DNA from: Mycobacterium sp. PSTR-4-N
Lineage (GTDB): Bacteria; Actinomycetota; Actinomycetes; Mycobacteriales; Mycobacteriaceae
Length of the DNA: 64,000 nucleotides
Direction: 5' to 3'
Assembly: GCF_022348085.1 (NCBI RefSeq)
Contig: NZ_JAKRFN010000017.1
Span: forward strand, 1-64,000
This document shows positions 8,597-17,496 of the stretch, piece after piece. The notes under the pieces were generated by a model that did not search any database, was not told the DNA's origin, and saw only the letters and a list, made by a program, of their open reading frames with translations. How positions within the stretch are numbered: position 1 is the stretch's first letter; every line of letters begins with the position of its first letter. A program made the translations under genes and the position numbers.

Positions 8597-9192
8597 ATCG
8601 GCGGCGATCGACCGCGCCGCGCAAGGGAGACCTGCGTCGCGAGGCCATTTTGGACGCGACTGAGGATCTTCTGGAAACGATCGGCTACGAGGCGATGACG
8701 ATTTCAGACATCGCCGATGGTGCGGGTATCACCCGCGGTGCTCTGTACTTCTATTTCGGGTCGAAACAAGAGATCATCACCGCCCTTTTCGCACGGTACG
8801 TCCAGGTCCTTCAGGAAAAGTCGCGTGACGCCGCGGCGGACGCTGCCACAGGGAGTGCGGCCATCGACACCGCGATGGAGCGAACGGAAGCACTGTGGCG
8901 CGAGCATGGTGTGGTGATGCGCACGGCAATCGACCTCGCATCCACCATCGAGGAGCTCGACACACTGTGGGCCAGTACCGCTGAGCTGTTCACCGACGCC
9001 ATCCGCACGATCTTGGAGCACATGGGTGTCCCACCGGGGTCGGGAATCGACGAATCGTCGGCGATCGCCAACGCATTGTGCTGGATGATCGAACGGAATT
9101 TCTATCAAGCGTCACGGGGCTCGAAAAAAGAATTGTCGAGGGCCAGGCGAACGTGCGCCGAGATCTGGCGGCGGGCCGCGCAGACTCAATGA
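8593..9192 (+). CDS. TetR/AcrR family transcriptional regulator
   Basis: About 199 residues. The N-terminal helix-turn-helix reads AILDATEDLL, then TISDIADGAGITRGALYFYFGSK, the classic TetR signature. The C-terminal ligand domain is helical and begins near residue 70. GTG 8593 is chosen for its overlap with the stop of a short strong-RBS ORF; the open frame extends back to 8485 and a longer protein cannot be excluded. It is divergent from the SDR gene and likely represses it and itself; the effector is unknown. Confidence 0.82.
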   Translation: MNRRRSTAPRKGDLRREAILDATEDLLETIGYEAMTISDIADGAGITRGALYFYFGSKQEIITALFARYVQVLQEKSRDAAADAATGSAAIDTAMERTEALWREHGVVMRTAIDLASTIEELDTLWASTAELFTDAIRTILEHMGVPPGSGIDESSAIANALCWMIERNFYQASRGSKKELSRARRTCAEIWRRAAQTQ

Positions 9193-9453
9193 ATTCGTCT
9201 GGCATACAGAACTTCTCGAGTTCACCCGCCATCGCCTGACTCCCCCGCCGGTGGCGGCGCGACTCGCTCGGCGGTCGGGAGCCACTTCATGGACGCCTGC
9301 AGTCGAAAGCGGCTGTCCCAGTCCTGCGAATCGACTACCTCCGGATATGCGCGATGAGCTATCGCGAGAAGCCTGCCCATGCGGTGTGACCGCTGTTACA
9401 TTTTGCCCTGAGCGACACAGCCCGTAGTTGCGCAATGTCACAAGGGAGTGATC
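9193..9453. other. Intergenic region upstream of the exported DUF1214-like protein
   Basis: No ORF of coding character was seen. TTACATTTT near 9397-9405 contains a TANNNT-type -10 candidate about 50 bases upstream of the next start, and AGGGAG at 9444 is the ribosome-binding site. Nothing else recognised. Confidence 0.3.
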
Positions 9454-11508
9454 ATGGGCCAGTCGGCGACGGCATCCGACGGAACAGCTGGCACCGCTTT
9501 ACCGTCTGCGAACGGCAGGCGGGTGCAGACCGCCAGGGGCGGGCAGCCGAAAAGTGCAATGCGATATGCGAACTGGGTCGGTCGCGTCGGCGTACTGGCA
9601 CTCTTCCTCGGTGTCGGCACGGTCATCTCTGTGTCGGGAGTTGCTCACGCGGACACGGACAGCGACTCCTCGAGCAAGTCTGCTGTGGGAGCCCCTCACG
9701 AGAGGTCGATGGGGGTTGCCGGACCGTCGACGTCGTCTCAGGCGAGACCCACACAGCGCATGTCGTTCCCCCGGCCGAACTCGAGAACGTCCGCACGGGA
9801 GTCGGGTGGCCGACGCACCCGGGCGCATGGACGATCCGATGCCCCGCATCAGGCGGTGAAGCCGGATATCGCTCCCAACGCGCCACGCGTCGCAGCACGA
9901 TCGACAATCACGCGGTCGGCTACCAGACACGCCACGCCGGCGGACATCTCCGACACACTGCTGGTCACGCTGAACGCAGGCGTCAACCGGCGTGATCCCG
10001 AGCGGACGATCACGACGAACGCAGTACCGCTCTCTGACCGATCGACCCCCCGAGCGTCCGCGACGTCGCAGCGGAGACCACTGGCGGACGCATCCAATCC
10101 CCTCGCGACGCGTGAGCAGCGCAGAGCCGAAAGAATCGCTGAACGCACCGTCAGATCCCTGCCGGTGCGATTGATGAAGGTCGTGCTGAGGCTTCAGTTC
10201 AGGGCGGCCGTTCACCGCCAATTCGCTTCGGTGGGCGGTCCCGACGCGGCGAATCTCGAGTTACTCGACGACGCGGTCGATCAGTTCGCCCGGTTCTCGT
10301 CGTTCAGCCAGCAATTATTGAATCCGATGGCGCCCGCGTTCATTTGGGCGGACAATCCCCCGCACAGCTGGTTCGGCACGAGTTCGGGTGACTCCCGGTA
10401 CCTCTACGACAACCCCGACACCATCTATCGGTTCGCCGGGGTGAACCAGAACGCGTCCTACGTCATCACCGGGCGGTTCCACAACTACGATCCCCATGAT
10501 CCTGCGGGCACTCTGCCCGCCGACACCACGTTCAGCGTCGTCGAAGGAACCTCGGGAACGACGTCCTCGATCCTCAGTGCCGACGACATGGAGATCGCAG
10601 CAGACGGAAGCTTCGTGATCACGGTCAGCGGCGAACCGGCCGAGCCAGGACAGACCAATCACATCCGGCTGACCTCCACTTCCACTGTCCTGCTTGCACG
10701 TAACACGCTCGGCGATTGGAACGTCGAGGAACCCATGAGCCTGTCGATCCAGAAGGTCACGGGACCCCGGAACAGTCTGTTCTCTCAACTGGGGGGTTTC
10801 GCCTTCATCGGAGCGAGGATCAACTCCAACCCTCTGCTGGTGTCGTTGGTGTCGGTGGTGCCGCCGTCCTTCCTTGCTGGAACGGCTCTGGTGCGCGGCG
10901 TCTTCACCGCGCTGATCATGGTGGTGCGGGGCGCCCAAGAGCAGGAAAAGTACATGGCTCTGGCCACCACCGATCCGGCGACCGGCGCACCGAAGCCGGT
11001 CAACGTCATACCGGAGCCGAGTAGCAACGCCGAATTCTTGGCGAACCAGCGGCAGAGTATCGGCAATTTCTCGCTCGCCGACGATCAAGCCCTGGTCGTG
11101 ACGATAGATCCCGGCAGTGCCGAGTACTTCACCGTACCGGTGTACAGCGACTGGACGACGACGACCGACTTCTGGACTCAGCAGACGAGCCTCAACAACG
11201 AGCAGGCCCGAAGGAATCCGGATGGGACCTACACCGTCGTGATCTCGCCGACCGACACCGGTGTGTACAACTGGATCTCCACCGGTGGACTGAACCAGGG
11301 CATCATCGCTGCTCGCTTCCAGCGCATCGACCCAGATAGCACCACCATGCCGAGGATCGTCAGCCAGCAGGTGGTGCCGGTGAGCGAGATCGCAGCCCTT
11401 CTCCCGGCTGACCCGTACTACTTCGTCACCGAGGAGCAACGCGCGGCGCAGCTTGCTGTTCGCGCGGCGGGCTACGCACGGCGCTTCGCACCGTACTCGC
11501 AGGTGTGA
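9454..11508 (+). CDS. Secreted DUF1214-like protein with long disordered N-terminus
   Basis: 684 residues. After a basic region of about 40 residues, an N-terminal hydrophobic segment (VGVLALFLGVGTVISVSGVAHAD) ends in an AxA-like cleavage site, so the protein is probably exported. Residues to about 210 are Ser/Thr/Arg/Pro-rich and look unstructured. The C-terminal part (DQALVVTIDPGSAEYFTVPV, SLNNEQARRNPDGTYTVVIS, DTGVYNWIST) resembles the beta-rich DUF1214 domain found in many mycobacterial envelope proteins. The middle (WADNPPHSWFGTSSGDSRYL) fits the same family. ATG 9454 follows AGGGAGTG. Function unknown; transcribed alone. Confidence 0.75.
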   Translation: MGQSATASDGTAGTALPSANGRRVQTARGGQPKSAMRYANWVGRVGVLALFLGVGTVISVSGVAHADTDSDSSSKSAVGAPHERSMGVAGPSTSSQARPTQRMSFPRPNSRTSARESGGRRTRAHGRSDAPHQAVKPDIAPNAPRVAARSTITRSATRHATPADISDTLLVTLNAGVNRRDPERTITTNAVPLSDRSTPRASATSQRRPLADASNPLATREQRRAERIAERTVRSLPVRLMKVVLRLQFRAAVHRQFASVGGPDAANLELLDDAVDQFARFSSFSQQLLNPMAPAFIWADNPPHSWFGTSSGDSRYLYDNPDTIYRFAGVNQNASYVITGRFHNYDPHDPAGTLPADTTFSVVEGTSGTTSSILSADDMEIAADGSFVITVSGEPAEPGQTNHIRLTSTSTVLLARNTLGDWNVEEPMSLSIQKVTGPRNSLFSQLGGFAFIGARINSNPLLVSLVSVVPPSFLAGTALVRGVFTALIMVVRGAQEQEKYMALATTDPATGAPKPVNVIPEPSSNAEFLANQRQSIGNFSLADDQALVVTIDPGSAEYFTVPVYSDWTTTTDFWTQQTSLNNEQARRNPDGTYTVVISPTDTGVYNWISTGGLNQGIIAARFQRIDPDSTTMPRIVSQQVVPVSEIAALLPADPYYFVTEEQRAAQLAVRAAGYARRFAPYSQV

Positions 11509-11591
11509 AGCCGGTCGTGACACTGCGAATCGAGTCGATTCACGAAGCGCAATGATGCCGAAGGCGCTCTCAGCCGACATGTAGTTGTAGT

Positions 11592-11608
11592 ACAGCAATA
11601 ATTGTTGT
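11592..11608. promoter_or_regulatory. Near-perfect 17-bp palindrome upstream of the glucose dehydrogenase-like gene
   Basis: ACAGCAATAATTGTTGT is symmetric at every arm position but one and is much more AT-rich than its surroundings. It ends 33 bases before the dehydrogenase start, a suitable place for an operator or activator site. No regulator assigned. Confidence 0.4.
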
Positions 11609-11641
11609 TTGGCATGAATGTCGCACGGCAATCATGTCGTC

Positions 11642-12697
11642 ATGCGAGCACTGACCGTGCAGCCCGGCGTGGCTGATTCACTCGACGTCACCGAGATGCC
11701 CGATCCCGTTGCGGGCCCCGGCGAGCTGTTGGTGGACGGTCTGGCGATCGGAGTGTGCGGCACCGACAGAGAGATCGTTGCCGGCGACTACGGCTGGGCG
11801 CCGCCGGGTCGGGACCGACTCGTGCTCGGTCACGAATCACTGGGCCGCGTCGCCTCTGCCCCGGCGGAAAGCCGATTCCATCCCGGAGATCTGGTGGTGG
11901 GCGTCGTGCGCCGGCCGGATCCGGAACCGTGCCCCGCCTGCGCGCGGGGCGAATTCGACATGTGCCGCAACGGCCGTTACACCGAGCGCGGCATCAAGGA
12001 ACGTGACGGATACGGCAGCCGGCGGTGGGTTGTCGAGTCGGACTACGCCGTTGCGGTGCCGGCGCACCTCGAGGACTCCGGGATGCTGCTCGAACCGACC
12101 ACGGTGGTGGCGAAGGCATGGGAACAGGTCCAGCGGGTGGGCGAGAGGGCCTACTTCGCCCCGCATCGTGCATTGATCACCGGCGCCGGGCCGGTGGGCC
12201 TCCTCGCGGCACTTCTCGGGGTGCAGCGCGGGCTCGACGTGCACGTGCTCGACAGGGTCACCGATGGCCCGAAGCCGGCTCTCGTCGGTGCGCTGGGAGC
12301 CGAATACCATCACGACGACATCGATTCCGTCGGTGAGGCACTTCGTCCCGACGTCGTCATCGAGGCGACCGGCGCCGGGAACGTCGTCTTCGGCGCGATG
12401 GCCACGACGGCGACCTACGGGATCGTGTGCCTGACGGGGGTCTCGCCCACCGGGCGGTCACTGACCATCGACGCCGGCGCAGTCAACCGCGAGATCGTGT
12501 TGGGCAACGACGCAGTCGTGGGGTCGGTGAACGCCAACCTGCGCCATTACCACCACGCGGTCGACGCATTGGCCCGTGCGGACAAGGACTGGCTGGCGAG
12601 CCTCATCAGCCGCCGCGTTCCGTTGAGCCGGTACCGCGAGGCCTTCGCGCGGCGTCGCGACGACGTCAAGGTCGTCATCACGCTCGACGAGGACTGA
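11642..12697 (+). CDS. Zinc-dependent glucose 1-dehydrogenase-like MDR enzyme
   Basis: 351 residues of the medium-chain dehydrogenase family. GVCGTDREI and GHESLGRV give the catalytic zinc site. PCPACARGEFDMC is a Cys-rich structural loop with one position differing from the usual four-Cys set. ITGAGPVGLLAALLG is the dinucleotide fold. CGTDREIVAGDYG, RYTERGIKERDGY and LEPTTVVAKAWEQ are typical of the archaeal/actinobacterial glucose dehydrogenase branch, hence the name; oxidation of glucose to gluconolactone with NAD(P) is inferred. ATG 11642 is preferred to the frame start at 11618. Confidence 0.8.
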   Translation: MRALTVQPGVADSLDVTEMPDPVAGPGELLVDGLAIGVCGTDREIVAGDYGWAPPGRDRLVLGHESLGRVASAPAESRFHPGDLVVGVVRRPDPEPCPACARGEFDMCRNGRYTERGIKERDGYGSRRWVVESDYAVAVPAHLEDSGMLLEPTTVVAKAWEQVQRVGERAYFAPHRALITGAGPVGLLAALLGVQRGLDVHVLDRVTDGPKPALVGALGAEYHHDDIDSVGEALRPDVVIEATGAGNVVFGAMATTATYGIVCLTGVSPTGRSLTIDAGAVNREIVLGNDAVVGSVNANLRHYHHAVDALARADKDWLASLISRRVPLSRYREAFARRRDDVKVVITLDED

Positions 12698-12771
12698 CAG
12701 CGCAGCCGCGGACATGGCTGATTCCGCCCCTGCCGCCGCCGCGTCCGCGCGCTGATTCCTAAACTGGGCGA

Positions 12772-13680
12772 GTGCGCTTCTCCCTCTGGCCGTCGACAAC
12801 GTATCCGTGGAACGACGTGGTCGAATTGGCGCAGTTCGCAGACGACGGATTCTGGCATTGCGTCTACGTGGCCGACCACTTCATGTCACCGGACGACAAG
12901 CCCGGCCAGGCGAGCAGTTGGCTGGAGGCCACCGCCGTGATGGCCGCGCTGGCCGCCGTCACGTCGAAGATCCGGCTCGCCAACCTGGTGCTGTCGATGA
13001 CGTTCCGGCACCCGGCAGTGCTCGCGAACTTCGCGGTGACGGCTGACCACATCAGCAAGGGTCGCTTCACACTCGGGCTCGGTGCGGGCTGGCAGGTCAC
13101 TGAACACGAACACTACGGCCTGGAGTTGGGCGACCCAAGGGAGCGGGTCGACCGCTTCGCCGAGGGGCTCGCCGTCATCTCGGGGCTGCTGACGAACGAG
13201 ACGACGACGCTCGACGGGCAGTACTACCAACTGACCGAGGCGCTGTGTGAGCCGAAGCCGGTGCAGTCGCCGCTGCCGCTGCTTGTCGGCGGGACGGGCC
13301 CACGGATGTTGCGGCTGATCGCGCGGCACGCCCACGAATGGAACCAGTGGTCGGCACCGGGCGGGTTCGCCGAGCGGTCGGCGGCCCTGGACGCGGCGTG
13401 CGAACGAGAGGGCCGTGATCCAGCCACCGTGCGACGCTCCACGCAGGCCCTCGTGATGGTCACCGATTCGGCCGAGGCCGAGGCCAAGGCAAAGGTGGCC
13501 GCTGAATCGACCCCGCAACCTGTGGTCTACGGTCCCCCGGCGCGAATCGCGGAGGCCGCGGCGACCTGGCGCGACGAGGGTGTCGACGAGGTGATCGTCC
13601 CCGACTTCGCGATGCCTCGCGGTGAGGCGCGGCTGGACGTCTACCGGGCATTGGCTGAGGCGTTCGCGCCGCTGGCCTGA
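12772..13680 (+). CDS. LLM-class flavin/F420-dependent oxidoreductase
   Basis: 302 residues, a luciferase-like TIM barrel. VADHF, ITSKIRLANLV-type strand and SKGRFTLGLGAGW (cofactor-binding loop) are family hallmarks. In mycobacteria most such proteins use coenzyme F420; the choice of F420 over FMN is inferred. GTG start at 12772 directly at the usual N-terminal strand RFSLWP; no strong ribosome-binding site, so a leaderless transcript is possible. Downstream, a small membrane protein begins 22 bases later. Substrate unknown. Confidence 0.85.
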   Translation: MRFSLWPSTTYPWNDVVELAQFADDGFWHCVYVADHFMSPDDKPGQASSWLEATAVMAALAAVTSKIRLANLVLSMTFRHPAVLANFAVTADHISKGRFTLGLGAGWQVTEHEHYGLELGDPRERVDRFAEGLAVISGLLTNETTTLDGQYYQLTEALCEPKPVQSPLPLLVGGTGPRMLRLIARHAHEWNQWSAPGGFAERSAALDAACEREGRDPATVRRSTQALVMVTDSAEAEAKAKVAAESTPQPVVYGPPARIAEAAATWRDEGVDEVIVPDFAMPRGEARLDVYRALAEAFAPLA

Positions 13681-13702
13681 CGGCGAGGTGGACAATGGCC
13701 TC

Positions 13703-13885
13703 ATGTCCGCTGCAGTCTGGATCATCATCGGGGTGATTGCCCTCGGTACCGTCGCCGCGGGCTTGGTGCGGATGCGGGCCTGGTTGCAGAAGCCGGTTCC
13801 GCCCGAGGTCATCGAAGCCGCCCACCGCGACGACGACGACGACGAAGCGACCGACAACGACATCACCGACCGAGGCACCACGTAG
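13703..13885 (+). CDS. Small single-pass membrane protein (60 aa)
   Basis: Begins at ATG 13703 with a transmembrane helix (AAVWIIIGVIALGTVAAGLV), followed by a basic/amphipathic stretch and an acidic tail rich in Asp (HRDDDDDEATDNDITD). The frame can be read back to 13622 inside the LLM gene, but the membrane helix at the new N-terminus and the intergenic position support this start. Orientation with acidic tail in the cytosol is likely. No known function. Confidence 0.55.
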   Translation: MSAAVWIIIGVIALGTVAAGLVRMRAWLQKPVPPEVIEAAHRDDDDDEATDNDITDRGTT

Positions 13886-13941
13886 GTTTCAGGCGCCACA
13901 CTTCCCCTGCAGCGAAGCCGAATAGCTGCGAGAGTGAGCAG

Positions 13942-14376
13942 GTGTCGGGTGCACGTGCCATCTCCGCGGTCTACGGCCGGCGGTTGTGCGCAGTGGCGGC
14001 CGCGTGCTCGGCGGCCCTTCACGCGATGATGATCGTCCACGCCGACAGCCCGACAGCGAAGGTGCTGATCGTCGCCATGGCGGGGGCGTGCCTGTTCTGC
14101 GCCTACGAGATGTGGCGGGCATGCGGACCGCGAACGTGGGCCGTGGTGGCTGTCATGAACTTGGCCATGGTCGCAGCGCACTGGTCCATGCCCGCCCATC
14201 ACCACGGCAGGGGGGTGACGCTCGCCCACCAGCCGATGTCGTCGCTGATGGGATTGGCGACCGCTGTGTCGCTGAGTGAGGCACTGATTGCTGCCGTGGT
14301 GCTCCATGCGATCACGAGACGACGGAATCCCCTGCTCTACGCGACCGTCAGTGATGACCCGGCTAGCGATCGGTGA
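13942..14376 (+). CDS. Hypothetical four-helix membrane protein
   Basis: 144 residues with about four hydrophobic segments (LCAVAAACSAALHAMMIV, VLIVAMAGACLFCAYEMW, WAVVAVMNLAMVAAHW, ALIAAVVLHAI) and a His cluster MPAHHHGRG in a loop. Start GTG 13942. No recognised family; the His-rich loop could bind a metal, which is speculation. It ends 14 bases inside the convergent GntR gene. Confidence 0.6.
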   Translation: MSGARAISAVYGRRLCAVAAACSAALHAMMIVHADSPTAKVLIVAMAGACLFCAYEMWRACGPRTWAVVAVMNLAMVAAHWSMPAHHHGRGVTLAHQPMSSLMGLATAVSLSEALIAAVVLHAITRRRNPLLYATVSDDPASDR

Positions 14377-15061
14377 GCGTGGCCTCGAAGGCCACGCGGT
14401 CGCCCCGGTAGAGTGCCCGCACGACCTCGATCGGCCGGCCGTCGGTGTCCACCGAGCGGCGGTTGAGGAGCAACATCGGCATCGCCGTCGTGGACTCCAG
14501 CAGCCCTGCCTCCCGCGGCGAGGGCAGCACGGTCTCGATGCGCTCGGTCGCCTCGCCGAACACCACCCCGCGCTGTCGGATCGCCGCGTAGAGAGAGGTG
14601 GTCGGATCGAAATCCTCTGCCAGCGAAGCGAATCGGTGCAGCGGTAGGTAGCTGCTCTCCAGGCCGATCCGTGCCCCGTCGGCGAGTAGCACGCGTTCGA
14701 GATGCATGACCCGCGATGTCGGCGCGACGTCGAGTGCGGCGGTGATCCCAGCATCGACGGTGACCCTGTCCCAGCTGACGAGCAGACGACCGGGGGTGCG
14801 GCCCATCCTCTGCGCGCCCTCGGTGTAGGACTTCAGCGACAGCGGCTGCACGAGTTTGGGCCGTGAGACGACGGTGCCGCGGCCACGCCGCTCGATACGC
14901 CCCTCGACGAGGAGCTCGTGCACGGCCTGTCGCACCGTGTCGCGGGCCACGCCGAAGCGCAGCGCGAGTTCGCGTTCCGGCGGAAAGGCGTCGCCTTCGC
15001 GCAGACCCGCGAGAATCTCGTCGAGACCGGTGCGTACGACGTACGGTTTCGGCAGGCTCAT
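14363..15061 (-). CDS. GntR/HutC-type regulator, PhnF-like
   Basis: 232 residues. The N-terminal winged helix reads EREL ALRFGVARDTVRQAVHELL (GntR signature), followed by a UTRA ligand domain (RVMHLERVLLADG, LESSYLPLHRF). HutC-subfamily members in mycobacteria include PhnF, the repressor of phosphonate/phosphate genes. ATG overlaps the stop of the upstream HD gene (ATGA), so the two form an operon. A TGGTCTATACCA operator lies in the divergent promoter 0.5 kb away, supporting control of this cluster by this protein; effector unknown. Confidence 0.82.
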   Translation of the reverse strand: MSLPKPYVVRTGLDEILAGLREGDAFPPERELALRFGVARDTVRQAVHELLVEGRIERRGRGTVVSRPKLVQPLSLKSYTEGAQRMGRTPGRLLVSWDRVTVDAGITAALDVAPTSRVMHLERVLLADGARIGLESSYLPLHRFASLAEDFDPTTSLYAAIRQRGVVFGEATERIETVLPSPREAGLLESTTAMPMLLLNRRSVDTDGRPIEVVRALYRGDRVAFEATLTDR

Positions 15062-15585
15062 CGGGCCACGCGGCGGGCGATCGCGAGCACGGTGTCCAGC
15101 GGCGCGGTGTCGGCGCCGGGGACCTTTGCTGCATCGTCGAATCGCCGCAGCCGTAACGCATCCGCGCACCAGGGGTGCGCCGCGAACACGGGATCGACAG
15201 CGGCTCCCCCTTGTTCCTCCAATGACGTCCGAGACACGGGGCTCAGAGCGGCGGCGTAATCGGCGTCGGTCGCCGCGAGGTGGCGCTTGGCGGCCACGTG
15301 GGCGCCGGCCAGCCACGCCACCCGCTCGCCGAAACGCGGCCGCAGCCACCGGCTCGCGAGCCCGGAGTGATCGCCGATGCCCGGCCCGCCGAGCAATGGA
15401 CTGTGGCCGATGTCGTGCAGCGCGGCAGCAAGGACCAGCTCGTCGTCGGCATCGTCGTCCAGCGCACGAGCGGCGCACTGCAGGGCATGGTCCCACTCAT
15501 CGACCTCGACCTCGTCCCACACCCCGCTAAGCGACTGAAGGACATCGGCCACGTCCGCACATGCCATGTCGGATCTGTGTGTCAT
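15058..15585 (-). CDS. HD-domain protein of phosphonate clusters (PhnZ-like)
   Basis: 175 residues. HD metal ligands are seen as His33 (DHALQCA), His57-Asp58 (ALHDIGH), His73, His96 and Asp150/151 (RRFDDAAK), the set used by PhnZ, the mixed-valent di-iron oxygenase that cleaves the C-P bond of 1-hydroxy-2-aminoethylphosphonate. Members are found across phosphonate operons, but a partner PhnY hydroxylase is not in this window, so PhnZ activity is not assured. First gene of the leftward arm, co-transcribed with the GntR regulator. ATG 15585 chosen; Met7 is an alternative. Confidence 0.75.
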   Translation of the reverse strand: MTHRSDMACADVADVLQSLSGVWDEVEVDEWDHALQCAARALDDDADDELVLAAALHDIGHSPLLGGPGIGDHSGLASRWLRPRFGERVAWLAGAHVAAKRHLAATDADYAAALSPVSRTSLEEQGGAAVDPVFAAHPWCADALRLRRFDDAAKVPGADTAPLDTVLAIARRVAR

Positions 15586-15603
15586 GCCCAGACCATACCC
15601 TAG

Positions 15604-15619
15604 ATTGGTCTATACCAAT
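15604..15619. promoter_or_regulatory. PhnF/HutC-type operator
   Basis: ATTGGTCTATACCAAT forms two 6-bp inverted arms around a 4-bp centre. The inner 12 bases on the minus strand read TGGTATAGACCA, the sequence known as the PhnF binding site of Mycobacterium smegmatis. It lies 19 bases upstream of the HD gene and 70 bases upstream of the FAD oxidoreductase, so a bound GntR dimer could repress both directions. Confidence 0.75.
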
Positions 15620-15688
15620 TGTTCACCTTCTGTTCCCACCCCCTCAATCGCCGGGCTGCGGTGGCGACGCCAACGAAAGGTTGTCTCG

Positions 15689-16810
15689 ATGTCCATGCGG
15701 GTCACGATCATCGGCGGAGGCGTCCTCGGGACGTCCCATGCCTGGCACGCAGTCCACCGTGGGCACGAGGTCGTACACCTCGAACGCGAGCCCGAGGCAC
15801 GCGGTGCGACGGTGCGCAACTTCGGACTGGTGTGGGTCTCGGGCCGCTCATCCGGAGAACTCGAGGCCAGCCTGCGCTCCCGCCAGCTCTGGGAAGACAT
15901 CGCAGCGCAGGTACCCGACGTCGGGTTCCGCCCGTGCGGATCGCTGACCCTGCTGCGCACCGACGCCGAAGTGGCGGTGGCCGAAGACGTCAGCGCACGC
16001 GGCGACGCCGCGCAGCGGGGCTTCCGTCTGCTCGACGCCGACGCCGCCCGCGCGCTGAACCCGGCGCTACGGGGCAAATTCCTCGCCGCCCTGCTCTGTG
16101 AACGCGACGCCGCGGTGGAATCCCGTCAGGCCCTGCCCGCGCTGCGCCTACACCTGCAGGCCAGTGGTCGCTACAGCTTCCACCCGGGCGCCGAAGCACG
16201 CTCCATCACCGGCACCCGCACCATCGACGATCGGGGCGGAGTGCACGACGCGGACGTCGTCATCGTGTGCGCCGGGGCCGCCCACGGCGGCCTGGTCCGC
16301 GAGCTCGCCGGCGACATGCCGGTGCGCCGGGTGCGTCTGCAGATGATGCAGACCGCTCCCCTCGGCGAGACGTTGACCACCGCGATCGCCGACGGCGACA
16401 GCTTCCGCTACTACCCCGGATTCGCCGGACACGCGCTCGACGCTCTGCGGCGCAGCGAAAGTCAGGACCCGGTCGCCGACGAGCACCGCATGCAGCTGCT
16501 CTGCGTTCAGCGCCTGCACGGCGGACTCACGATCGGCGACACCCACGCCTACGAGGAACCGTTTCCGTTCGACGTCGACGAGGCGCCCTACTCCTACCTC
16601 GTCGGCCTGGTCGAGGAGCTCCTGGGGCGGCGACTGCCGCCCGTGCGCCGGCGATGGGCCGGTGTCTACAGCCAGTGCCTCGACACAGAGCGGCTCGTCC
16701 ATCGGGTCCGCGCCGATGACGATGTCTGGGTGGTGACGGGACCCGGCGGTCGAGGGATGACCCTCGGCCCCGTCATCGGCGAACACACCGCGGATCAGAT
16801 CGGATTGTGA
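15689..16810 (+). CDS. FAD-dependent oxidoreductase of phosphonate clusters (TIGR03364-type, DAO family)
   Basis: 373 residues of the D-amino-acid-oxidase fold. The FAD loop VTIIGGGVLGTSHAW starts at residue 4, and TGPGGRGMTLGPVIGEHTAD closes the FAD site. ATVRNFGLVWVSGR is characteristic of the subgroup encoded next to phosphonatase-like genes. The likely role is oxidative deamination or demethylation of an aminoalkylphosphonate to phosphonoacetaldehyde, the substrate of the next enzyme; this is inferred from context. ATG 15689 follows GAAAGG; upstream in-frame codons run through the operator. TGA overlaps the start of the HAD gene. Confidence 0.8.
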   Translation: MSMRVTIIGGGVLGTSHAWHAVHRGHEVVHLEREPEARGATVRNFGLVWVSGRSSGELEASLRSRQLWEDIAAQVPDVGFRPCGSLTLLRTDAEVAVAEDVSARGDAAQRGFRLLDADAARALNPALRGKFLAALLCERDAAVESRQALPALRLHLQASGRYSFHPGAEARSITGTRTIDDRGGVHDADVVIVCAGAAHGGLVRELAGDMPVRRVRLQMMQTAPLGETLTTAIADGDSFRYYPGFAGHALDALRRSESQDPVADEHRMQLLCVQRLHGGLTIGDTHAYEEPFPFDVDEAPYSYLVGLVEELLGRRLPPVRRRWAGVYSQCLDTERLVHRVRADDDVWVVTGPGGRGMTLGPVIGEHTADQIGL

Positions 16811-17493
16811 TGAACAACAATGACATTCAACTCGCCGTCGTCGACATGGCGGGCACCACGGTCGCGGACGACGGTCTGGTGGTCGAGGCTTTCGAGGCGG
16901 CCGCCGACGCGGGTGGCCTGCCGGTCGACGGACCCCGGCGTGAACACGCGCGCCAGTACGTTCTCGACACGATGGGCCAGTCCAAGATCACGGTGTTCCG
17001 CGCCCTGTTCGACGATGAGGCCACAGCGCAGCGCGCCAACACGGCGTTCGAGCATGCCTACTCGTCACTCATCACCGCCGGGCGCGCCGAGCCCGTTCCC
17101 GGGGCCGCGGACGCCCTCGGCCGCCTTCGAGACGCCGGAATCCGGGTGGCGCTCACCACCGGCTTCTCTCCGGACACCCAGGCGGCGCTACTCGAGGCGT
17201 TGGGCTGGCAGGACATCGCCGACGTCGTGCTCGCCCCCGGTGACGGCATCCGCGGACGTCCCTTCCCCGACCTCATCCTCACCGCCCTGATCCGCACCGG
17301 CGCCGACAGCGTGCAGGCCGTCGCGGCGCTGGGCGACACCGCCAACGATGTCGAAAGCGCCTTGCGCGCAGGCTGTTCCATCGCTGCAGGCACCCTCACC
17401 GGCGCTCACGACGAGCGTCGTCTCGCCGGGGCGGGCGCCACACACGTCGTCGCCACCGTCTCCGATTTCGCCGACCTCCTCCTGAAAGGCTGA
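16810..17493 (+). CDS. Phosphonatase-like HAD hydrolase (phosphonoacetaldehyde hydrolase candidate)
   Basis: 227 residues of the HAD superfamily. The nucleophile Asp12 lies in VVDMAGTT, matching the DWAGTT loop of PhnX. In the cap domain, TMGQSKITVFRAL aligns with the PhnX segment that supplies the Schiff-base lysine, so Lys59 is a candidate for that role. ALTTGFS and GDTANDVESA are HAD motifs II and IV. Breaking the C-P bond of phosphonoacetaldehyde to acetaldehyde and phosphate is the proposed reaction. Starts at ATG 16810, sharing its A with the upstream TGA; a GTG at 16807 is possible. Confidence 0.82.
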   Translation: MNNNDIQLAVVDMAGTTVADDGLVVEAFEAAADAGGLPVDGPRREHARQYVLDTMGQSKITVFRALFDDEATAQRANTAFEHAYSSLITAGRAEPVPGAADALGRLRDAGIRVALTTGFSPDTQAALLEALGWQDIADVVLAPGDGIRGRPFPDLILTALIRTGADSVQAVAALGDTANDVESALRAGCSIAAGTLTGAHDERRLAGAGATHVVATVSDFADLLLKG

Positions 17494-17496
17494 TCC

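Noticed and set aside
12886..14754. A 622-codon minus-strand frame crossing the LLM, two membrane-protein and GntR regions
   Set aside because: Arg/Ser-rich composition without domains, and it is antisense or out of frame to several well-supported genes.
14363..15496. One long 377-codon frame covering both GntR and HD regions
   Set aside because: Its upstream half is the shadow of the HD gene; the GntR protein starts at 15061 with MSLPKPYVV and overlaps the HD stop as ATGA.
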